This document shows positions 8,536-15,897 of a DNA stretch of 64,000 nucleotides, in pieces. Below the pieces are notes generated by a model. It was not told the DNA's origin, did not search any database, and saw nothing but the letters and a program-made list of their open reading frames with translations. The number at the start of each line of letters is the position of its first letter. Position 1 is the stretch's first letter. The position numbers and the translations under genes were made by a program. Origin of the DNA: Rhodoblastus sp963748385. GTDB taxonomy: Bacteria; Pseudomonadota; Alphaproteobacteria; Rhizobiales; Beijerinckiaceae. The DNA lies in NCBI GenBank assembly GCA_963748385.1, contig CAVVIQ010000020.1, positions 62,001 to 126,000 on the forward strand, given 5' to 3'.

Positions 8536-10488
8536 ATGAGCGAAGCTAGCTTTGGCAATCCTGAGATCGTTGAGATCGAAACCGACATCCTTCTCGTCGG
8601 CGGCGGCATGGCCGCCTGCGGCGCGGCCTATGAGGCCAAGCGCTGGGCCGGCGACAAGGTGAAGATCACGCTGGTCGACAAGGCCGCCATGGACCGCTCC
8701 GGCGCGGTCGCGATGGGCCTTTCGGCGATCAACACCTATCTGGGCCAGAACACCCCGGAAGATTACTGCCGTTACGTTTCGGCGGACCTTATGGGCATCA
8801 CCCGCGACGACCTCGTCTATGACGTCGGCCGTCACGTCGACGATTCGGTGCACCTGTTCGAAGAATGGGGCCTGCCGATCTGGAAGGAAATGGAAGGCGG
8901 CCGCGTCGACGGCGCGAGCTGGCAGAAGGCGGGCGGTCTGTCCCTCAAGGACGGCGGCAAGCCGGTGCGTTCCGGCAAATGGCAGATCATGATCAACGGC
9001 GAAGGCTACAAGCCGATCGTCGCCGAGGCCGCCAAGAAGGCGCTGGGGATGGAAAACATCTACGAGCGCGTCTTCATCGTGAAGTACCTGCTCGACGCCA
9101 ACAACCCCAACCAGGTCGCGGGCGCGGTCGGCTTCTCGGTCCGCGAGCACAAGCTCTACGTGTTCAAGGCCAAGGCGATCCTCAACGTCGCCGGCGGCGC
9201 GGTGAACGTGTTCCGTCCCCGCACCACGGGTGAAGGCATGGGCCGCGTGTGGTATCCGGTGTGGAACGCCGGCTCGACCTACGCCATGGCGGCGGAAGTC
9301 GGCGCCGAGCTGACCATGATGGAAAACCGCTTCGTCCCGACCCGCTTCAAGGACGGCTACGGCCCGGTCGGCGCGTGGTTCCTGCTGTTCAAGTCCAAGG
9401 CCACCAACGCCTTCGGCGAGGACTATGTGGTCAAGAACGCGGAAATGCTCACCGCCTTCGCGCCCTATGACAAGGCGGTCGTCGTGCCGTCCTGCCTGCG
9501 CAACCATGCGATGCTCAAGGAAATGAAGGATGGTCGCGGCCCGATCCTGATGGATACGCCCACCGCGATGAAGAAGCTCGGCGAGACGCTCACGCCGAAG
9601 GAAGTCAAGCACCTCGAAGCCGAGGCCTGGGAAGACTTCCTCGACATGTGCATCGGCCAGGCCGGCGTTTGGGCGGGTCTCAACATCCGTCCGGAACAGC
9701 AGGTCTCCGAACTCATGCCGACCGAGCCCTACCTGCTCGGCTCGCATTCCGGCTGCTGCGGCATCTGGGTGTCGGGTCCGTCGGACATCGCGCCTCCGGA
9801 ATGGCAGTGGGGCTACAACCGTATGACCACGGTCAAGGGCTTGTTCACCGCGGGCGACGGCGTCGGCGCCTCGGGCCACAAGTTCTCCTCGGGCTCGCAT
9901 GCCGAAGGCCGCATCGCCGGCAAGAACATGGTCAAGTTCTGCCTCGACCATGCCGACTACAAGCCGGAGCTCAAGGGCGACATCAAGGCGATCACGGAAG
10001 AGATCTATCGTCCGGTGCGCAACTACTTCGAGCACAAGGACAAGACCACCGCCGAAGACATCAACCCGTTCTATATCACGCCGCGCATGTTCCAGATGCG
10101 TCTGCAGAAGATCATGGACGAATATGTCGCCGGTGTCGCCACCTACTACCAGACCAATGCGGAAATGCTGAAGCGGGCGACGCATTACCTGACGATGTTG
10201 AAGGAAGACAGCGTCAACATGCGCGCCAAGGATCTGCATGAGCTGATGCGCGCCTGGGAAAACTACCACCGCCTGTGGACTGGCGAAGCGCATATGCGCC
10301 ACATCCAGTTCCGTGAAGAAACCCGTTATCCGGGCTTCTACTATCGCGCCGATTATCCCAATCTGGACGACGCGAACTGGAAGGTGTTCGTCAACTCGCG
10401 CTTCGACCCCGAGACCAAGACCTGGGCCCTCAAGAAGGTTCCCCACATCGATCTCGTGCCGAAGGTCTACGGCGCCGCCAAGCACTAA
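8536..10488 (+). CDS. aprA: Adenylylsulfate (APS) reductase, alpha subunit (flavoprotein)
   Basis: A 650-residue FAD enzyme of the fumarate reductase-like family. With AprB it interconverts APS and sulfite plus AMP. The N-terminal dinucleotide fold is at residues 17-31 (DILLVGGGMAACGAA), followed by the long capping and helical domains typical of AprA, ending near GAAKH. Full family length and no internal gaps. A terminator follows 12 bases after the stop. In a presumed sulfur oxidiser it would oxidise sulfite with AMP to APS, which Sat then converts to sulfate and ATP. Very high sequence resemblance to known AprA patterns makes the call secure; the in vivo direction is inference. Confidence 0.97.
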   Translation: MSEASFGNPEIVEIETDILLVGGGMAACGAAYEAKRWAGDKVKITLVDKAAMDRSGAVAMGLSAINTYLGQNTPEDYCRYVSADLMGITRDDLVYDVGRHVDDSVHLFEEWGLPIWKEMEGGRVDGASWQKAGGLSLKDGGKPVRSGKWQIMINGEGYKPIVAEAAKKALGMENIYERVFIVKYLLDANNPNQVAGAVGFSVREHKLYVFKAKAILNVAGGAVNVFRPRTTGEGMGRVWYPVWNAGSTYAMAAEVGAELTMMENRFVPTRFKDGYGPVGAWFLLFKSKATNAFGEDYVVKNAEMLTAFAPYDKAVVVPSCLRNHAMLKEMKDGRGPILMDTPTAMKKLGETLTPKEVKHLEAEAWEDFLDMCIGQAGVWAGLNIRPEQQVSELMPTEPYLLGSHSGCCGIWVSGPSDIAPPEWQWGYNRMTTVKGLFTAGDGVGASGHKFSSGSHAEGRIAGKNMVKFCLDHADYKPELKGDIKAITEEIYRPVRNYFEHKDKTTAEDINPFYITPRMFQMRLQKIMDEYVAGVATYYQTNAEMLKRATHYLTMLKEDSVNMRAKDLHELMRAWENYHRLWTGEAHMRHIQFREETRYPGFYYRADYPNLDDANWKVFVNSRFDPETKTWALKKVPHIDLVPKVYGAAKH

Positions 10489-10500
10489 CGCAATAAACGT

Positions 10501-10532
10501 CCGGGGCCGGCTCAGCCGGCTCCGGATTTTTT
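10501..10532 (+). terminator. Rho-independent terminator after aprA
   Basis: Stem CCGGGGCCGGCT / AGCCGGCTCCGG with one G-T type mismatch, followed by ATTTTTT, a few bases after the aprA stop. It separates aprBA from the CBS-domain gene. Confidence 0.85.
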
Positions 10533-10669
10533 ACTCCAGCACAGAATCGTCGCCGAAATTGCGCCACGTTTTTGTGTCGTAGTTAAATTAATAAAGTCAG
10601 GGTGCGGCTTTATACTAAAAACAACAATACCTAGGCCGCCCCGTGACGTTGCAACTGGGGGGTATCGTC

Positions 10670-11104
10670 ATGAAAGTCGTCAATTTTCTCCAATCCCAAC
10701 AACAAAAGCTCACCACCTGCGCGGCCGAGGAGACCATTGAATCCGTCGCCAAGAGGTTGAGCTCGCTTAATATCGGCGCCTTGCCCGTTTGCGGCGTCAA
10801 CAGCTCTCTGGTGGGTGTGATTTCGGAACGCGACGTGGTCCGCGGCATGGCCAAGGAAGGCTGCAAGCTCGCCGAACGCCGCGTCCGCGACCTGATGACA
10901 CGCGATGTGGTCGTTTGCGATGCGACGACGACCATGGCGGAAGCCGAAAAGCTCATGTACCAGAAGCGCGTGCGCCACCTGCCCGTGGTCGACGCCGGAA
11001 AAGTGATCGGCTTGCTGTCGATTCGCGACGTGATGGCATGGCGCATTCAGGAATCGAAAATCGAACTCAACGTCCTGCGCGACATAGCGATCGTCTCGCG
11101 CTGA
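10670..11104 (+). CDS. CBS-domain pair protein
   Basis: A 144-residue soluble protein made of two CBS motifs (about residues 8-60 and 73-125), ending each with the usual strand and helix (VGVISERDVVRGMA and VIGLLSIRDVMAWR). CBS pairs bind adenosine nucleotides such as AMP or ATP. The ATG at 10670 follows a GGGGGGT site; a GTG at 10643 in frame lacks one. It is the first gene after aprBA. AMP and ATP are co-substrates of AprBA and Sat, so nucleotide sensing would make sense, but single CBS-pair proteins are common everywhere and the link is inference. Confidence 0.9.
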   Translation: MKVVNFLQSQQQKLTTCAAEETIESVAKRLSSLNIGALPVCGVNSSLVGVISERDVVRGMAKEGCKLAERRVRDLMTRDVVVCDATTTMAEAEKLMYQKRVRHLPVVDAGKVIGLLSIRDVMAWRIQESKIELNVLRDIAIVSR

Positions 11105-11146
11105 GCGCGCGAGCTGGCGATCGTCTCGCATTGAGCGGGCGAGCGT
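11087..11146. repeat. Tandem duplication, two 30-bp units
   Basis: Two adjacent 30-base copies starting GCGATCGTCTCGC at 11087 and 11117, with a few differences. The first copy spans the stop codon of the CBS-domain gene. A degenerate fragment follows. Each copy can fold CTCGC/GCGAG. It looks like a recent local slippage duplication, not a CRISPR array. Confidence 0.6.
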
Positions 11147-11328
11147 CTGGCGCTGAATGTGACGGTTCGCGCGCCGCGTTGGCGCGTCTGTGATGGTCTG
11201 AGCGGCCTTCGTGAGAACGCGTTTGGCGAACAGGTGTTCGTCGGGCGCGTTTCGGCGTTATACAAGACCGACGTGACTTTCCGAATGGCGCCTCGCGCCG
11301 TCGGACAGAACCTAATGTGAGGAAGCAA

Positions 11329-12297
11329 GTGCCGAATAAACCTGATGACGACGAATTGACCCAGAACGCGGCCGACGCGGATCTCGAATATCGGCAAGAG
11401 GAAGAGCGCCGCCGGCAGGCGGAGACCGATCTCGATGTCCCGATCGTGTCGGCCATTCGCGGCGGCGCCGATACGCCCGTCGTGCCCGTCCGCCTGACCG
11501 GTTCGAACTCCTTCTGCTTCCATTGTCACCCCGGCGTGTCCTGCTTCAACGAATGTTGCCATGACACCGACATCACGCTGACGCCCTACGATCTCATCCG
11601 CATCGGCCGCGCGGTTGGCATGTCTTCCGGCGAGGCCGGCCGCATGTTCGGGACCAAGGCCGTCCATGACGCCTCGGGCATGCCGATCCTCAAACTGAAG
11701 CGCGTCGACACGGGCGACGAAAAGCGCCCCTGCGTCTTCGTCGATCCCGAAAAGGGCTGCACGATCTATGCCGACCGCCCGGCCGCCTGCCGCTACTACC
11801 CGCTCGGCCTCGCTTCGGTGAAGATGAAGGGCCATGACGCGCCGGAAGATTTCTACTTTCTCGTCAAGGAGCCCCACTGCAAGGGACACGAGGAAAACCG
11901 CGAGCAGACCGTCGCTGAATTCCGCGCGGACCAGGGCGTCGAAATCTATGACGAGCGCAATCGCACCTGGATTCACATCCTGATGAAGCTCGCTTCGTGG
12001 AGGACGCTTGGCGGTCCCTTTGGCAAGGAGCCGGACGAGCGGACGAAGAAAATGTTCTTCATGGTCACCACCGATCTCGACGCGTTCCGCCGTTTCGTTT
12101 TCGGCACGACCTTCCTCCAGCGCTATGCGATCGATCCCGAAATGCATCAGAAGCTTCAGGAAGACGACGAGACCCTGCTCCTCCTGGGGCTCGACTGGTT
12201 GTGCGCGATCCTGTTCAACGAACAGACCCTGCCGTTGCGCGAGGAAGTGCTGCACGACTCCATCGCCAAGGCGCGCACGGGGCTCGGGGGGACCTGA
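11329..12297 (+). CDS. YkgJ-family cysteine-cluster protein
   Basis: A 322-residue protein with the YkgJ cysteine cluster: CFHC, CFNECC, then CVFVDPEKGCTIYADRPAACRYYPLG, and a later cysteine in EPHCKGHE. Families of this type probably bind a zinc ion or an Fe-S cluster, but no reaction is established. The N-terminal 35 residues are highly charged and the C-terminal third is helical. GTG at 11329 has GAGGA correctly spaced; an upstream GTG at 11317 overlaps that site. It lies between the apr genes and the qmo/hdr genes, so a role in maturation of iron-sulfur enzymes is possible but unproven. Confidence 0.85.
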   Translation: MPNKPDDDELTQNAADADLEYRQEEERRRQAETDLDVPIVSAIRGGADTPVVPVRLTGSNSFCFHCHPGVSCFNECCHDTDITLTPYDLIRIGRAVGMSSGEAGRMFGTKAVHDASGMPILKLKRVDTGDEKRPCVFVDPEKGCTIYADRPAACRYYPLGLASVKMKGHDAPEDFYFLVKEPHCKGHEENREQTVAEFRADQGVEIYDERNRTWIHILMKLASWRTLGGPFGKEPDERTKKMFFMVTTDLDAFRRFVFGTTFLQRYAIDPEMHQKLQEDDETLLLLGLDWLCAILFNEQTLPLREEVLHDSIAKARTGLGGT

Positions 12298-12352
12298 GAA
12301 AGCGCCCGGCCCCCCTTTTCTCCCTCAAGAGGAGAGGGGCGTTCTGTCTTGA

Positions 12353-12370
12353 CGATAGAGGAAGCTATCG
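12353..12370 (+). promoter_or_regulatory. Hairpin presenting the Shine-Dalgarno site of the phosphoesterase gene
   Basis: CGATAG-AGGAAG-CTATCG: a perfect 6-bp stem whose loop is the ribosome-binding sequence, ending directly at the GTG start at 12371. The stem abuts the start codon, so folding could modulate initiation. Only 6 bp with moderate stability, so chance is possible. Confidence 0.35.
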
Positions 12371-12886
12371 GTGATTTTTTTCACTTCCGACACGCATTTC
12401 GGACACCAGTTTGCGCTGACCAAGCGCAAGCGCCCCTTCGCTTCGGTGCAGGCGATGGACGAGCACATGATCGCGCGCTGGAACGAGACCGTCGGCGTCG
12501 ATGACGAAGTCTATCACCTCGGCGATGTCGCCCATCTCGAACATGGCCGGCTCCCAGAAACACTCGCGCGGCTCAGTGGCCGCCTGCACCTCATCCTCGG
12601 CAACAACGACCGCCGCGAAGAGATGGAGGCGACGGGCCGCTGGGAAACGATCGCCGAAATGCGCGAACTGACCATCAGCGATCAGCGGATATTCCTCTGC
12701 CATTACCCGTTGCGCGAATGGCCCAACGCCTGGCGCGGCGCGTGGCACTTGTTCGGCCATGTCCATGGCAAATACGACAAGGACCCGCACGGCCTCAGCC
12801 TCGATGTCGGCGTCGACAGCCACCTTTATGCGCCGATTTCCCTGGACTCGATCACCAGACGCCTCCAGCGCGCAGCCGCCGCGTGA
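12371..12886 (+). CDS. Calcineurin-like metallophosphoesterase
   Basis: A 171-residue single-domain metallophosphoesterase. The five metal-binding blocks are all present in order: DTHFGH near residue 7, GDVAH near 57, GNND near 77, CHYP near 115 and GHVHG near 133. Small enzymes of this type hydrolyse phosphodiesters or nucleotides; the substrate cannot be told from sequence. The start is GTG with AGGA in the loop of a small hairpin. It follows the YkgJ gene by 73 bases on the same strand. Cytoplasmic. Confidence 0.88.
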   Translation: MIFFTSDTHFGHQFALTKRKRPFASVQAMDEHMIARWNETVGVDDEVYHLGDVAHLEHGRLPETLARLSGRLHLILGNNDRREEMEATGRWETIAEMRELTISDQRIFLCHYPLREWPNAWRGAWHLFGHVHGKYDKDPHGLSLDVGVDSHLYAPISLDSITRRLQRAAAA

Positions 12887-12981
12887 CGTTCGGCGGTTAA
12901 ACTTTTTCTCCCTGCCGCGCGTATTCCGATTGCGCCTTTTGCGCAACCGGCGGAAAATTTCGCGCGAAAATGGGGGAGGAA

Positions 12982-14250
12982 ATGGCGACCGATTTCATGA
13001 CCGACTTGGGCGCGGCCTCGTCCGGCGCCGACCAGCAGGTCGTGACCGAAGACGGTCTCGCCGATCTGGAATTCGAACTCGCCTGGGACGGTCCTGACGC
13101 GCGCCACATCGACAGGCGGCGCGCCTTTGGCGTCAACATGTGGCGCGATTTCTTTCCGCCCGGACTAGACGCCGCCCTTCTCGGCAAGGCGGTCGGGGAG
13201 ACGGCGACGCTCGATTTCTCTCCGGGCGTTTTGGTGGAAGGCCGACGCCCGGCGCAGGTTCGCGAAATTCCGCTGGCGTATTTCGACGGCGCTTCGGCCG
13301 GTCTCGCCGATCCGCGCCCCGCGCGCGGGCGCTTTCTGCCGCAGGGCGTTCTGCACAAAGCCGGCATTGGCGGCGTTCACAGCAGCAATCGCCGCCCCTT
13401 CCGTGTGCTCGACGTCGGCGCCGAAAGTTTCGTCGCCGATCTCAATCATCCGCTGGCGGGAGCAAAACTGCGCTTATCCGCCAAAGTGCTGGGCACGCGC
13501 AAAAAACGCGCGGAAGTTGGAGGCCGAAGCCGCGATTTCATCGCCGAGTTGACCGACGGCCCCGGCATTCAGGCGCGCGCCGGCGGCGCGCCCACCGATT
13601 TTTTCACCCCCGGCTGGTCAGCGCGCGCGGTCGAGGACGACGATGCGGTCTTCTATTCGGTCCCCCGCATGGTCGTTCACCTCGATCGCCGCGCTCTTGC
13701 GACGATTCGCGAGCTTTACGCCGATCTGCTGCCGGCCGGCGGATCCGTTCTCGATCTGATGAGCAGCGTCGAATCCCATCTGCCCGAGGGGCGACGGTTC
13801 GAACGGGTCACGGGCCTCGGCCTGAACCGCCAGGAACTCGACAACAATCCCGCGCTGACGGAACGAATGGTCCAGGATCTCAACGCGACGCCTCATCTGC
13901 CCTTCGCCGACGGGAGCTTCGACGCCGCCCTGTGCACGGTTTCGATCGAGTATCTGACCCAACCGGTCGAGGTCGTAGGGGAAGTCGCTCGCGTGCTGAA
14001 TCCCGGCGCGCCGTTCGTCGTGACCTTCTCGAACCGCTGGTTCCCGCCCAAGGCGATCCGGGTCTGGAAAGACATGCATGCATGGGAGCGTCTCGGCTAT
14101 GTCATGGAGCTTTTCTTACGCAGCGGCGCTTTCACCGACCTGCGCACTTTCAGCCTGATGGGCGACCCCCGGCCGGCGGACGACGCCCATATCCGCGAAA
14201 CCGATCTTTCCGACCCCATTTTCGCAATCTGGGGAAAACGCAAATCCTGA
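12982..14250 (+). CDS. SlyD-like FKBP domain fused to SAM-dependent methyltransferase
   Basis: A protein of about 422 residues with two parts. Residues about 15-175 resemble a SlyD-type FKBP: an early GDP-style strand, an F-P-P-G-L-D segment, and the hallmark DLNHPLAGAKLRLSAKV. Residues about 205-415 form a class I methyltransferase: motif I appears as SVLDLMSSVESHLP (not the usual GxGxG), then LPFADGSFDAALCTVSIEYL and a VLNPGAPFVVTFSN strand. A second ATG at 12970 is possible; GGGGAGG precedes 12982 very closely. Substrate unknown. The fusion suggests methylation of a folding or metal-bound protein, but that is speculation. It ends the plus-strand run facing the qmo/hdr operon. Confidence 0.75.
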   Translation: MATDFMTDLGAASSGADQQVVTEDGLADLEFELAWDGPDARHIDRRRAFGVNMWRDFFPPGLDAALLGKAVGETATLDFSPGVLVEGRRPAQVREIPLAYFDGASAGLADPRPARGRFLPQGVLHKAGIGGVHSSNRRPFRVLDVGAESFVADLNHPLAGAKLRLSAKVLGTRKKRAEVGGRSRDFIAELTDGPGIQARAGGAPTDFFTPGWSARAVEDDDAVFYSVPRMVVHLDRRALATIRELYADLLPAGGSVLDLMSSVESHLPEGRRFERVTGLGLNRQELDNNPALTERMVQDLNATPHLPFADGSFDAALCTVSIEYLTQPVEVVGEVARVLNPGAPFVVTFSNRWFPPKAIRVWKDMHAWERLGYVMELFLRSGAFTDLRTFSLMGDPRPADDAHIRETDLSDPIFAIWGKRKS

Positions 14251-14280
14251 TGGGGCTACGAAACGCGGCGCAGGGCCGCG

Positions 14281-14330
14281 AAAAAAATTTGGCGCGAGAC
14301 TCCATCCAAAAAGGCAGGAGTCTCACGCCA
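14281..14330 (-). terminator. Second (distal) terminator of the qmo/hdr operon
   Basis: Reading the minus strand, stem TGGCGTGAGACTCC / GGAGTCTCGCGCCA (one wobble pair) is followed by AATTTTTTT. It lies directly behind another terminator, forming a tandem pair. Confidence 0.85.
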
Positions 14331-14332
14331 TG

Positions 14333-14361
14333 AAAAAACTTCCGCGCGGATCGCGCGGAAG
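14333..14361 (-). terminator. First (proximal) terminator of the qmo/hdr operon
   Basis: On the minus strand, CTTCCGCGC, a 5-base loop, GCGCGGAAG, then TTTTTT, starting 6 bases after the hdrB stop. A perfect 9-bp stem. Confidence 0.87.
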
Positions 14362-14366
14362 CTGGA

Positions 14367-15280
14367 TTATTTCTTCTTCGCCATGCCTTCCAGCTTTTCC
14401 GAGCGGATCGTGTTGCGCTGGAGCGCGGCGTCTTTTTCGCCGTCCATGCCGAAAGCGACCGCCATAAGCTGGGAATAGAAGACGACGGGAATATTGTAAT
14501 TCGTGCCGAACTTCTCGTTGATCAAGCGGCTGGTACATTTCGACATTGGTCTGGCACAAGCGGACAGGGTGTCGAGATCACATCGGCGCCTTGTTTCGCG
14601 GCCTCTTCGACGATCGCCTTCATCAGGTGCAGGGTGCGGTCGGGGCTCATCACCGCCACCGAACCGCCGCAGCACGAGGTCTTGTGCTTGAACGGCACGG
14701 CCTCGGCGCCGCAGGCCTTGGTGAACTCGTCGAGGAAGGTCGGATCGTCGTAGGTGTCGTAATCGCCGCCGGCCTCGGTGCCGGCGAAGGGACGCACCGT
14801 CTGGCAGCCGACATAGCCGGCGACCTTGAGGCCCTTGAGCGGATTGGTGACCCGCTTTTCGATGGCTTCGACGCCGACGTCATTGACCAGCACCTCGCAG
14901 GCGTGACGGACCTTGAGGTCGCCGTCGTAGCTCATGCCGGCTTCGGCGAGGGCTTCGTTGACCTCCGCCTTCTTCTTCACGTCGGCCTTGATCTTCTCAT
15001 TGCCGCCATGGGTGTTGAGATAGCAGGCGGCGCAGCCGGTGATGACGTCCTGCGTTCCCCTCTTGCGCGCCTGGGCGAGATTGCGGCCGGTCAAAGCAAG
15101 ATTGGGCAACTGGCCGCCGCCGATATGGCCGATCGAGGCGCCGCAGCAGTTCCAGTCCTCGATGTCCTCCATCTCGATTCCGACTTCCGGCATGACGGCG
15201 CGCAAAGATTCGTCGAGATGCTTCCCGCTGCCCTGCGACGAGCAGCCGGGATAATAGGTCATGGTCTTTTTCTCGGTCAT
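14367..15280 (-). CDS. hdrB: Heterodisulfide reductase subunit B-like protein, with two frameshifts
   Basis: HdrB-like protein that would carry two CCG domains binding non-cubane [4Fe-4S] clusters and accept electrons in the Qmo/Hdr module. As written the frame stops at 14522 after 252 residues. Homologous sequence continues in the other two frames: after CPL the next frame reads CQTNVEMYQPL, and after that the third reads INEKFGTNYN to a stop at 14367. Each shift is explained by one extra T on the coding strand, turning CTG into CTTG, near 14558-14559 and 14524-14525. Removing two bases makes the 914-base span exactly 304 codons. The shifts hit the final CxxC of the second CCG domain. Sequencing error or a recent pseudogene are both possible. 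Confidence 0.88.
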
Positions 15281-15297
15281 GTCCGATCCTCAGCCGC

Positions 15298-15897
15298 TTA
15301 ATGGCGTTGCTCGATTTCCCGCGCCTTGGCGAGAATCGCTTTGAGCCCCTTGCGCCCCTTGGTCATGTGCGGCAGGCCGATATGCATGCGGCCGGTCTTG
15401 ACCATGCCAATCGCGGTCTTGAGATTGGCCATGGCGCGCTTGAAACCCTCGCCAAAGCCCAGCGAGAAGAAATAGCGCATGGTGACGAGACGCTCGTCGG
15501 TCCGCCCGAAAGTCGCCGCCGACCACCAGAAGGATTGGGCGAAATTCTTGTTCTCGTGCGGCCCCTTGGCATAGCCGAATTCGGCCGATTTTGCAGCAAG
15601 GTCCTGTAAAATATACGTGACCGGCACGCCGCGCGGGCAGCGCACGACGCAGCGATAACAGCTCGTGCAGTTCCACTGGGTGTTGGCGGAGAGGACCTCC
15701 TCCTTCATCCCGGCGCGGATCATCATGAACAATTTGCGCGGACCGTAGTCCATCTGGACGCCGATCGGGCAGGAGCCCGAGCAGGCGCCGCATTGCATGC
15801 AAAGGTTGAGCTTGTCGCCGCCGTTGACATTGTCGCGGACCCATCGCGCGAAGGACAGGTCGTATTTCTTGGCGGCGGCCGGAGCGGGCGTCGTCAT
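15298..15897 (-). CDS. hdrC: Heterodisulfide reductase subunit C-like iron-sulfur protein
   Basis: A 199-residue soluble protein with two [4Fe-4S] ferredoxin motifs, CMQCGACSGSCP near residue 33 and CTSCYRCVVRCP near residue 77, followed by a helical C-terminal part. This is the HdrC layout, carrying electrons between QmoB and HdrB. No membrane segment is visible, so unlike QmoC of many sulfate reducers it lacks the heme-b anchor. Its ATG directly abuts the qmoB stop, and hdrB follows after 17 bases, so the genes are one operon. Assignment is firm; electron direction is inferred. Confidence 0.94.
   Translation of the reverse strand: MTTPAPAAAKKYDLSFARWVRDNVNGGDKLNLCMQCGACSGSCPIGVQMDYGPRKLFMMIRAGMKEEVLSANTQWNCTSCYRCVVRCPRGVPVTYILQDLAAKSAEFGYAKGPHENKNFAQSFWWSAATFGRTDERLVTMRYFFSLGFGEGFKRAMANLKTAIGMVKTGRMHIGLPHMTKGRKGLKAILAKAREIEQRH

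Noticed and set aside
8467..10485. 672-codon minus-strand open frame opposite aprA
   Set aside because: Antisense shadow; aprA on the plus strand is unmistakable.
11087..11146. Possible CRISPR-like repeat
   Set aside because: Only two adjacent 30-base copies with no spacers; a tandem duplication.
11047..12255. 402-codon minus-strand open frame opposite the YkgJ gene
   Set aside because: Antisense shadow; the YkgJ cysteine pattern lies on the plus strand.
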